DNA from: Nocardia jinanensis
GTDB taxonomy: Bacteria; Actinomycetota; Actinomycetes; Mycobacteriales; Mycobacteriaceae
Reading direction: 5' to 3'
NCBI RefSeq assembly: GCF_014645735.1
Contig: NZ_BMMH01000021.1
Span: 20,733-84,732 of the forward strand
DNA length: 64,000 nucleotides
Each line of letters opens with the position of its first letter. The first letter of the stretch is position 1. Under the pieces are notes generated by a model. The model was not told the DNA's origin, did no database searches, and was given only the letters and a program-made list of their open reading frames with translations. Made by a program: the position numbers and the translations under genes. Positions 15,765 to 23,049 of this stretch are shown here, piece after piece.

Positions 15765-17518
15765 TCCGCCACCTCTACCGGCTGTGGCCGCACCCCGGCA
15801 CATTGTTGCGACTCGGCGCCCTGCACGCGGTACTAGCCGTACTGCAAGGCCTGCTGCTCGGATTGCTGGTGCCGATCCTGCGCGCCCTGCTGCGCACCGA
15901 ACCGGACTTCGCCGCAGCGGAACCATGGTTGATCGCGGGTGGCTGTGGACTCGTGGCGTATGCGGCGCTCACCGTGCTCGCCACTCCGGTCGGGTTCGCC
16001 GCGAGTATGGAACTGGCTGCCCAACTGCGTCGCCACCTGATGCGGCACGTGACCACGCTGCCGCTCGGCTGGTTCACCGCCGAGAACAAAACCAGGCTCG
16101 GCCGCACGATCACCACGTCCGCCGGCGGCGTTGCGCAGCTCACGGTGACGATCGGCGCACCCGCGATCACCAGTGTTCTGGTGCCCGTGACGATCACTGT
16201 CGTCACCTTCTTCGTGGACTGGCGGCTGGCCCTGTTCTTCGTGGCCGTCGCGGTGGTCGCGCTCCTCGCGCTGCGCCGCGCCGGACGGATCTCGGCGATC
16301 GCCGAGGTCGAACTAGAGCGAGCAGGCATCGAGATCGCGGGCCGGGCAGTCGAATTCGGCCAGGCGCAACCGGTACTGCGCGCTGCTGGCCACAGCCACA
16401 CCGGCACCGACGCCATGCACAACGCTCTGGCGCAGCACCGCAGCACATACCGGCGTGGGCTGCGCCGTTCGATGCTGCCAGACCTGTCCTTCACCGCCGT
16501 CGTCATGGCCGGCTTCGCCGTGATGCTGACACTCGGTGCGGGATTTCTGCTCGACACCACCACAGCCGTCGCCGATACCGTCGCACTACTGGTGCTGGCG
16601 GTGCGGTTCCTCGAACCCCTCGGCAACCTGATCGAACTGAACGGGGCGCTGCACGCACTGGACAACAACATCGGCCGGGTCGAAGCCGTTCTGCGCACCC
16701 CGGCCCTGCCGGCACCGGCCGATCCGATCGGGCACGTACCCGACGCGACGATCGAGTTCGACGAGGTGACCTTCCGCTACGGCGACACCGTCGCCCTGTC
16801 CCGGGTCTCGTTCCGCTGCGAGCCGGGAACCATGACAGCGCTTGTCGGACCATCCGGATCGGGCAAGACGACGGTCACCCGGCTCATCGCCCGCTTCTTC
16901 GACACCGACGAAGGTCGGGTACGCGTCGGCGGCATCGACGTGCGCGACTACGACCAAGAAGTACTGCTGAACGAGATCGCGATCGTATTCCAGGACGTCT
17001 ACCTGTTCGACACGACCATCGAGGAAAACGTCCTCCTCGCCCGGCCCGAGGCAACCCGTGCCGAACTCGCCGAGGCCGCGCGGGCGGCCCGCCTCGACGA
17101 GGTCGTCGAGCGGCTCCCCGACGGCTGGCAGACCCGCGTCGGTGAAGGCGGCGCACAGCTCTCCGGCGGAGAACGGCAGCGGGTATCGATCGCCCGCGCC
17201 TTCCTCAAACGCGCCCGGATCGTGCTCATCGACGAGGCCACCTCGGCCCTGGACCCGCACAACGAACAGGCGATCGCCGCGGCCGTCGCCGACCTCGCGG
17301 CGGACCCGGAGCGCACCCTGGTGGTCATCGCTCACCGCCCGGCCACCCTGGCCGCGGCCGACCGGGTCGTGGCGTTGGTATCCGGGCGGGTTCGCGAGAG
17401 CGGCCCCCCGGAAGCGCTGCGGGAGACCGACGGCATATTCGCCCGCCTCGAGAGTCAGTACGCGAGCGCACACAGCTGGCGCGTCACCGCGCCCCGAGTT
17501 GCGGGAAGTAACCCGTGA
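15761..17518 (+). CDS. ABC transporter, fused membrane and ATPase domains (IrtB/YbtQ-like)
   Basis: The 585-residue partner of the preceding gene starts at GTG 15761 within the GTGA overlap; the upstream ribosome-binding site GAAGGAG lies in the first gene. The membrane domain spans about residues 15-290. The ATPase domain has Walker A GPSGSGKTT near 370, signature LSGGERQR and Walker B IVLIDEATSALDP. Both catalytic sites of the pair look intact. Codon use matches the first subunit. It ends next to a stretch of gene remnants, and no siderophore biosynthesis gene is present in the window, so the ligand is likely made elsewhere or taken from other organisms. Confidence 0.82.
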   Translation: MIRHLYRLWPHPGTLLRLGALHAVLAVLQGLLLGLLVPILRALLRTEPDFAAAEPWLIAGGCGLVAYAALTVLATPVGFAASMELAAQLRRHLMRHVTTLPLGWFTAENKTRLGRTITTSAGGVAQLTVTIGAPAITSVLVPVTITVVTFFVDWRLALFFVAVAVVALLALRRAGRISAIAEVELERAGIEIAGRAVEFGQAQPVLRAAGHSHTGTDAMHNALAQHRSTYRRGLRRSMLPDLSFTAVVMAGFAVMLTLGAGFLLDTTTAVADTVALLVLAVRFLEPLGNLIELNGALHALDNNIGRVEAVLRTPALPAPADPIGHVPDATIEFDEVTFRYGDTVALSRVSFRCEPGTMTALVGPSGSGKTTVTRLIARFFDTDEGRVRVGGIDVRDYDQEVLLNEIAIVFQDVYLFDTTIEENVLLARPEATRAELAEAARAARLDEVVERLPDGWQTRVGEGGAQLSGGERQRVSIARAFLKRARIVLIDEATSALDPHNEQAIAAAVADLAADPERTLVVIAHRPATLAAADRVVALVSGRVRESGPPEALRETDGIFARLESQYASAHSWRVTAPRVAGSNP

Positions 17519-17539
17519 TCGCAGCACGGGCCACCGACC

Positions 17540-17742
17540 TTATTCCGGTGCGGCGGCGGCGACAGCTGCTCCGAAGTCGTCCGAACAGATGAGCGCCATC
17601 ACGGTCTGCGGGCTCGCAGCGGTGACCAGCTTGCCCTGAGGCAGGTCGGGGAACATGTAGTCCCGCTTGGAGGGGAGGAGGTAGTTCTCCATGTGGAAGG
17701 CGGGCTTGAAAATGGTCCAGTGGTCGAAGCCCGCCTGCCGGA
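17540..17742 (-). pseudogene. NmrA-like NAD(P)-binding protein, C-terminal remnant
   Basis: About 66 codons on the minus strand read AGFDHWTIFKPAFHMENYLL and then YMFPDLPQGKLVTAASPQTV. This matches the substrate-side part of NmrA/NAD(P)H-binding family proteins. The Rossmann-fold N-terminus is missing, and the frame closes at 17540 soon after ICSDDFGAAVA, where intact members continue. The same frame upstream passes into an unrelated cytochrome oxidase remnant. Confidence 0.65.
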
Positions 17743-17800
17743 TGGCGCTTCTCCGGCGACCGAAACACCGTCCGACAGCTCGACGGCGTCGAGGTCGAGG

Positions 17801-17935
17801 TTCGGTGACGATGCCGAAGAACGGCAACGCGATGATGTAGACCTCGGGGTGTCCGAAGAACCAGAACAGGTGCTGCCACAGCAGGACACCGCCGACGCCG
17901 GGGTCGTAGATGTGGCCGCCGAGGTGGCGGTCGTA
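17801..17935 (-). pseudogene. cytochrome c oxidase subunit I (ctaD) internal fragment
   Basis: About 45 codons encode DRHLGGHIYDPGVGGVLLWQ followed by HLFWFFGHPEVYIIALPFFG, an internal segment of CtaD that includes the CuB-ligand histidine and the GHPEVY tyrosine. The rest of the roughly 570-residue protein is absent. It is a relic brought or left by recombination. The genuine ctaD must be elsewhere. Confidence 0.8.
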
Positions 17936-18154
17936 GGCCAGCGGCCGCAGCTCGATGGTGCCGATCGACCGACCCGACCACACGGGCGGGCGCGGGCTGC
18001 TGCTGGTTGCGCAGCTCGCGACCGAGGGAACCGACTGTCGCGAGGGCGGGAAAACCGTGCGGACCGAACTCGACCGGCCCGCCGCTATCCGAACCACCAA
18101 TGACCGCCACCCGGCGGCCGGGTCGTCTTCGCGCCAAGAGGCAACGAGCCGCGC

Positions 18155-18520
18155 TCAATCCTGCTGGGTGAGGGCGGCGTTGATTTCGAGTGCTTCGGCG
18201 AGTTGGTCTTCGAGGATGATGATCCGGCACGCCGCTTCCAATGGGGTGCCGGAGTCCACGAGTTCGCGGGCGCGGGCGGCGATACGCAGCTGGTATCGGG
18301 AGTAGCGGCGGTGCCCGCCGGGGGAGCGTTGCGGGGTGATCAGTTGCGCGTCGTCCAGGGTGCGCAGGAATGCTTGGGTGGTGCCGAGCAGGTCTGCGGC
18401 CCGGCCCATGGTGTAGGCGGGGTAGTCGTCATCGTCGAACTTTTCGTTCGCGGTCGTGGGTTCAAAAATCGCGTGGCCTCCATACGCCGAAGTGCCCCGG
18501 CGCCTGCGGCGCCGGGGCAC
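18155..18520 (-). CDS. MerR-type regulator with an uncertain start
   Basis: The conserved part (YTMGRAADLLGTTQAFLRTL, RSPGGHRRYSRYQLRIAARA, then LEAACRIIILEDQLAEA) matches a common actinobacterial MerR-like family that normally starts just before NEKFDDDDYPAY. No ATG, GTG or TTG exists at that place in frame. The ATG at 18520 would translate the terminator hairpin into PRRRRRR. A GGAGG lies seven bases before an in-frame ATT codon at 18469, which could be a rare start. Either the start is non-standard or the gene lost it and is decaying. It lies inside the accessory block next to gene remnants. Confidence 0.6.
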   Translation of the reverse strand: MPRRRRRRGTSAYGGHAIFEPTTANEKFDDDDYPAYTMGRAADLLGTTQAFLRTLDDAQLITPQRSPGGHRRYSRYQLRIAARARELVDSGTPLEAACRIIILEDQLAEALEINAALTQQD

Positions 18521-18521
18521 T
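18491..18521. terminator. GC hairpin at the 5' edge of the MerR-type gene
   Basis: A perfect 14-bp stem (18491-18504 with 18508-18521) with the loop tgc. It overlaps the apparent N-terminus of the minus-strand frame, which argues against the 18520 start. Confidence 0.75.
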
Positions 18522-18814
18522 GAAAGGGGGAATTACTTCGTCTTCCGACATGTAACCAATACGTCGGCGATCACCCCGACCACATACTTCATGGGCGACC
18601 CGACGGGCAATGCCTCCTCTCTCCTCACGGTGTTACTTCCTCTTCTTTCCATGCAACTTCACTTACTCCCGGCGGGCGGTAGGACTGTTGTATCTGCTGG
18701 TCCCGTGGCCGCGCCCGCCGTCCTACCATCACGGGCAGTTCGTCATCTCCCGTGCCGTATGGATACTTCCTTCGCTTCCAACGACACAGAAACTACCGCA
18801 CCTTACGAGGAATG
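18522..18814. other. intergenic, AT-richer, no recognised gene
   Basis: This stretch has lower GC than its neighbours and is rich in pyrimidine runs on the plus strand (cttcctcttctttcc near 18645). Open frames exist, but none has a convincing start or recognisable protein. It looks like imported sequence. Confidence 0.5.
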
Positions 18815-18840
18815 TCTACAGTGACAGCTGTAGATTTTTT
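18815..18840 (+). terminator. hairpin with T tract
   Basis: Stem tctacag/ctgtaga (18815-18821 with 18828-18834), loop tgacag, followed directly by six T. It terminates whatever is transcribed through 18522-18814 and insulates the AraC gene downstream. Confidence 0.75.
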
Positions 18841-18921
18841 CGGGCGGCCGGACAGGCCCTACATACGGGCCCGAACCCCTGTTCGCCCACTTATCGGAGT
18901 CCCGAGTAGCAGAGGGTGGTT

Positions 18922-19932
18922 GTGCCGGTGGGTTCCAGTGCGGCAGAGACGGGGCAAGCGGTATTCGAAACCGACGACCTCAGTGAGGCCGAAGCCGAGC
19001 TGGCCCGGCTCTACGGGGTCGAGATCCGGCTACAGACCGGGACCACCCCGCTGCCGACGCGTACTCGGCTGGCGGTCACCGCGGCAGGCCCGGTCACTTA
19101 CAGCCGTCACATCTTCGGTTTCGACGCCGGCTACCACAGCCCACCGTCTGGCCGGTTGGCGCTTGCCTGGGTCGGTTCCGGAGCCCTGGAGCTCCACCCC
19201 ACCGGTGACCGTGAACCCTTGTGGTGCGGGCCCGGCGAGGTGATAGCGCTGGAGGCCCCCGACCACCCCCACCGCGGCGTCGTCCACCACTGCGATCACC
19301 AGCTCGTCCTGCTCGACCCCGATATCCTCACCCGGCTCGGCGACCACCCGCCGGGCGGGGGCCCGGTGCGGCTGAACGGCCACCGGCCCCGCACCCCTTC
19401 CGCGGGCCGGCGCGTAGCCCAGGCCATCGCGCATCTGGGTGGCCAGGCCCACCGGATGACCGACCACCCGCTGCTGGGGGCCGCGGCCGCGGACTATCTG
19501 GCTGCGGTGGTGCTCAGCGCCTTCCCCACCACCATCGACCCCGAACCCGCCGCCACCGATCGCCGCGACGCCCACCCCGCCACCGTGCGGCGCGCCCTGG
19601 CCTACATCGAATCCCATGTCCGCGACGAGATCACCGTCGCCGATATCGCCGCCGCGGCGTTCGTCTCGGTCCGGGCACTGCAGCTGGCCTTCCGCCGCCA
19701 CCTCGACACCACACCGCTGGCCCACCTCAAACGAGTACGCCTCGACGGTGCCCACCAGCAACTACACGCCACGGACCCCACCGACGGGCACACCGTGGCC
19801 TCGATCGCCGCGCAATGGGGATTCGCCCACCCCGGCCGCTTCGCCACCACCTACCACCGCGTCTACGGTCACCCACCCGCACACACACTGCACCAGCACC
19901 GACCCCCACCACGCGCTGTCGCGTCGGGTTAG
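18922..19932 (+). CDS. AraC-family transcriptional regulator
   Basis: The 336-residue protein has an N-terminal ligand/cupin-like domain with a HIFGFDAGYHS block and a C-terminal AraC double helix-turn-helix (ITVADIAAAAFVSVRALQLA, then SIAAQWGFAHPGRFATTYHR near 305). GTG 18922 has AGAGGG five to six bases upstream; GTG 18916 is an alternative. The layout resembles AraC activators with an AraC-binding-like N-terminus found widely in actinobacteria. No catabolic genes are adjacent, only a 107-residue unknown downstream, so its target is not evident. Confidence 0.8.
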   Translation: MPVGSSAAETGQAVFETDDLSEAEAELARLYGVEIRLQTGTTPLPTRTRLAVTAAGPVTYSRHIFGFDAGYHSPPSGRLALAWVGSGALELHPTGDREPLWCGPGEVIALEAPDHPHRGVVHHCDHQLVLLDPDILTRLGDHPPGGGPVRLNGHRPRTPSAGRRVAQAIAHLGGQAHRMTDHPLLGAAAADYLAAVVLSAFPTTIDPEPAATDRRDAHPATVRRALAYIESHVRDEITVADIAAAAFVSVRALQLAFRRHLDTTPLAHLKRVRLDGAHQQLHATDPTDGHTVASIAAQWGFAHPGRFATTYHRVYGHPPAHTLHQHRPPPRAVASG

Positions 19933-19968
19933 GGCCTGCGCAAGACAGTTCCGGCATCGTGGCCTGCC

Positions 19969-20292
19969 GTGGCCGATTCGCGCGATCCCGCACTGATGTA
20001 TCTGGTCGAGATCTCCCGTCCCGCGCTCGGTGACGAGAGCCCGTGGTGGGCGACCCGCAATACCGGAACAGCAGACCAGGTCGTGGCGGCGTTGAGGGAA
20101 CTCGCCGACCGGGTAGCCCGCGACCTACCCTCGATGAGGTCCTGGCGGCCGCGATGCTGGTACCGCTACCTCGTCCGATGGCGCGACGGCAGCATCCTCG
20201 ACAGCTGCGACGGGATCGCCGCCCCCGAGACAGCGGTACGGGAACAACGACTGACCGCGGCCATCGTGTTCACGGTGACCCGCCCGCACTGA
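19969..20292 (+). CDS. hypothetical protein, 107 residues
   Basis: Small soluble protein (YLVEISRPALGDESPWWATR, then WYRYLVRWRDGSILDS). It starts at GTG 19969, or at ATG 19996 if shorter, and lies 36 bases after the AraC gene, so it may share its transcript. No motif is recognised. The composition is protein-like, with mixed hydrophobic and charged residues and tryptophans. Confidence 0.55.
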   Translation: MADSRDPALMYLVEISRPALGDESPWWATRNTGTADQVVAALRELADRVARDLPSMRSWRPRCWYRYLVRWRDGSILDSCDGIAAPETAVREQRLTAAIVFTVTRPH

Positions 20293-20469
20293 AGACCGCA
20301 GCGCACAGAGGACCACGAGGCTACGACGGCTTGCCCGACATCAATTCTTTCCCTTGCGATGACCGGAAGCCACATGGACGGACCAGGTTTCGTGCGCGAT
20401 AGGCCCCCTGGCGGCGTGAGCCGGGGCTACCATGGCGCTGCCCGGCGGTTGCACGCCGGTTCGACTGCT

Positions 20470-20726
20470 CTGCGGCGTCGAAGTCGAACCCCCGCGGGCG
20501 CGACTTCGCCGCGCCCGCGGTCCGCAGAGCGTGCTACCTGGGAGCCGTCGGGCGGATTCGGTGGGCGGCGCGCGGGCGCAGGGGCGCGCCGCCCACCGGC
20601 TCCCGACGACCCCGGTACAGGGCTCGTCTGCCGCGCTATCAGGGACCGGTCAGTGCCGAGGTAGCCCGAGGAAGCGGGGCCGAGCCGGACGTAATCGCAC
20701 GACCGGCCCCCAAATCCGGTCGTGCG
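20470..20726. repeat. three consecutive GC-rich hairpins
   Basis: Perfect stems of 11, 13 and 11 bp lie at 20492-20502/20510-20520, 20561-20573/20584-20596 and 20696-20706/20716-20726. The first is enclosed by an outer tctgcgg/ccgcaga pair (20470-20476/20522-20528) and the second by gagccg/cggctc. They occupy the convergent gap 20293-20830, where no gene is recognised. Possible readings are REP-like elements, stacked terminators or a structured RNA. Confidence 0.7.
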
Positions 20727-20830
20727 GCTTCCGCGGTCGGCGGCGGCGGGTGAACTTTTCGGAAGGGGCGGCTGCCGACCTGGTCTGCGAAACGTTGGCT
20801 GTGGCTTTCCCTGGTGCCGGGTGTTCAGGC

Positions 20831-21814
20831 CTATTTTTCGGATTCGACGGCGCGTGTGACTGCGCGAGTCACGAATTCGGCCGATCGTCCTGGGTTCCGG
20901 TCCGGCGGTTGAGCTGGTCGGTTCGTCTTTCGGAATTGACCTGGTGGGAGACCGAATTCGTTTTTGAACGCGTGAGCGAACGCGAATTCGGATGCACAAC
21001 CGGAGTCTCGGGCGATGACGGTCAGCGGAGTATCGGTGTCGCGCAGTTCCCGAGCCGCGAGGGTCATTCGCCACCAGGTGAGGTAGGCGATGGGTGGCCG
21101 GCCGATGAGGTCGGTGAATCGGCGGGCGAGACCAGCTCGCGAAATCCTGGCGTGCGCAGCGAGTTCGGCGACGGTCCAGCTTTGCCCGGGCGAGCCGTGG
21201 ATCGCTGAGAGCGCCGCGGCGACGGCTGGGTCGTGTAGCGCGGCCGACCACCCGGTGTCGGTTTGGCGGTCGAGCCAGCCTCGCAGGATGTGTAGCAGTA
21301 GCACGTCGAGCAGCGAACGGAGCATGGCATCGTGACCGGGCCGGTCGGCGGCGAGTTCGCTGTCGAGGAGATCGATGATCGCCCCGACCGGGGTATGGCG
21401 AGTTTCCGGAGCGGGCAGATAAATGACCTCGGGCAGATCAGCGAGCATCGAATGTGACCGGCTTCGATCGAGAAGGTAGGCACCACACAGCAGCACCGTC
21501 TCCGGTCGCGGTTCAGATGCGGGGTCCGGTCGGGACGGTCGCCGGTTCACCCGGCGCAGTGATGTAGCAGCAGGACGTAGCGACGTGGCCGGATCGTCGG
21601 CCAGGCCATGGGCGCATCCTCCCGGGAGGAAGACTATGTCGCCCGGCCGCAGCGCGATCGGGGCGCCGGCGGGGGGCAGGAACCAACAGGTGCCTGACAG
21701 GACCACATGGAACCCTGCGGCATCGAAGGCGGGAAACTGCCAGCCGAACGGAGCATGATGGCTGACCCGGCCCGAATGAGGCTCACCCCGCTGACGGAGA
21801 TCACTGTCAGCCAC
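20831..21814 (-). CDS. AraC-family regulator with cupin N-terminus
   Basis: The 327-residue protein has the N-terminal cupin of the AraC_binding_2/cupin_6 type (SHHAPFGWQFPAFDAAGFHV, then LRPGDIVFLPGGCAHGLAD) and a C-terminal AraC domain (TVAELAAHARISRAGLARRF, then VIARDSGCASEFAFAHAFKN). The start is GTG 21814. Relatives usually sit beside, and control, an oxidoreductase gene. Here the divergent partner at about 21820 is a truncated saccharopine-dehydrogenase-like gene, so the regulator may have lost its target. Confidence 0.8.
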   Translation of the reverse strand: MADSDLRQRGEPHSGRVSHHAPFGWQFPAFDAAGFHVVLSGTCWFLPPAGAPIALRPGDIVFLPGGCAHGLADDPATSLRPAATSLRRVNRRPSRPDPASEPRPETVLLCGAYLLDRSRSHSMLADLPEVIYLPAPETRHTPVGAIIDLLDSELAADRPGHDAMLRSLLDVLLLHILRGWLDRQTDTGWSAALHDPAVAAALSAIHGSPGQSWTVAELAAHARISRAGLARRFTDLIGRPPIAYLTWWRMTLAARELRDTDTPLTVIARDSGCASEFAFAHAFKNEFGLPPGQFRKTNRPAQPPDRNPGRSAEFVTRAVTRAVESEK

Positions 21815-21819
21815 TTCAT

Positions 21820-22396
21820 CACCGGTGCTGCCGGTCTCTCACGCGGATCGCTGCGCTCGGCGTCGGCGACGATGGACGCGATGCGGTCAGGCGGGCTGAC
21901 CTATGACGACGGTGCCTGGCGTAGCGGGATCCCGACCCGACGCGACCGAATCACGTTGCCCGACGGCCAGTCCGTCGCGATGGCGGCGCTGCCGACATGC
22001 GAGGTAGTCACCATCCCCCGACACGTGCAGGTCGAGCATGTCGAAAGCCTGCTGGAGGCAACTTTGAAGGCCGGCCTCGAAACACCCATCACACCGGAGT
22101 TGATCGCAGGGCTTCCCGCAGGCCCGACCGAGCTCGACCGCGCCGGGCAGCAATTCACCTACGTGCTCGACGCCGTGGATTACCAGGGGCAGCAGACACG
22201 GGGAGTCATCCGAGGCCGAGACACCTACGGAACCACCGCCGTCGCCGTGGTCGAAGCAGCCCGGCGATTGGCGGCAGGCAATACTCCTGCCGGAGTACTC
22301 ACCCCGGCGCAGGCATTCGATCCCGCCGACTTCCTCGAAACCCTCTCCGGCCACGACCTCAGCTGGACCATCGAGGCGACCTTGACAGTGAAGTGA
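21820..22396 (+). pseudogene. saccharopine-dehydrogenase-like protein, N-terminus missing
   Basis: About 190 codons read GLSRGSLRSASATMDAMRSG, then VVTIPRHVQVEHVESLLEAT, and finish with RGRDTYGTTAVAVVEAARRL, GVLTPAQAFDPADFL and WTIEATLTVK. This is the C-terminal half of saccharopine-dehydrogenase-like or trans-enoyl-reductase-like proteins. The NAD(P)-binding N-terminal half is absent: homology begins a few bases from the divergent AraC start. Open frames continue to 21707 but overlap the AraC coding region and do not look like the family. The frame itself is intact to its stop, so the truncation is probably recent. Confidence 0.65.
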
Positions 22397-22758
22397 CACA
22401 GATGTCATGTCCTCAGCCGAACTTGAACTGTCGCCGCCGCAGTCGGTCGCCGTCAGATGCGCCAAGAAGCCATCGACAGGATCCAGCACCACGTACTGCG
22501 CATCCAAACCGTCCACGAATCCGGCCCGCCCTCCGGCGCCGACACCCGCTGAACCCGCACCCCGCCTCCTCCGCACACCATCACTGGAACGTATGGCGAG
22601 CGAGGCTACGACCGTCGGCGCGATCTATCCAATCGGCCCCGGCGCGTCGTGGACACCCCGGATAAGCGTGTCGCCACCACCGATGACCAGCACAAACCGG
22701 AAACGTCGACTACGTCGAGGACGCCTTTACTGAAACCCTGGGGAACACATATTCGATT

Positions 22759-22962
22759 ATGCTCGGGGAGGTGATCGAAGTCGGCGACCAGGTGCGCATC
22801 GGGACCTCCGGTGAGTCGATCTTCGTCGTGCGCGAGGGCGATCCCGACGAAGGGGGTCCGGGGACCGTCTGTCCCGAGCCCTGGACGGTCAATAGCTCGG
22901 GTGCCAAGTGCCCTACCGGATGCCTGGAATCCGGAATGTCGGTGGTGCCTGCACTGTTGTGA
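22759..22962 (+). CDS. possible small protein, 67 residues
   Basis: The frame MLGEVIEVGDQVRIGTSGES, then CPEPWTVNSSGAKCPTGCLE, has protein-like composition with three cysteines. No ribosome-binding site precedes ATG 22759 and no family is recognised. It may be a short remnant. The remaining bases between 22397 and 23049 show nothing else apart from the 29-bp repeat at 22965. Confidence 0.35.
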   Translation: MLGEVIEVGDQVRIGTSGESIFVVREGDPDEGGPGTVCPEPWTVNSSGAKCPTGCLESGMSVVPALL

Positions 22963-22964
22963 AT

Positions 22965-22993
22965 CGCGTGCAAATCGTAGAAAAATCGTAGAA
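22965..22993. repeat. 29-bp direct repeat, right copy
   Basis: Identical to 12261-12289 and in the same orientation. It lies 56 bases before the cysteine desulfurase start, where accessory DNA gives way to conserved gene order. A similar position is typical of an attachment site or of a recombination footprint. Confidence 0.9.
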
Positions 22994-23049
22994 GGAGGGG
23001 GGAGACCCCGAAGATGCCCAGGTCAACGGTGGGATAGGCTTAATCGGTC

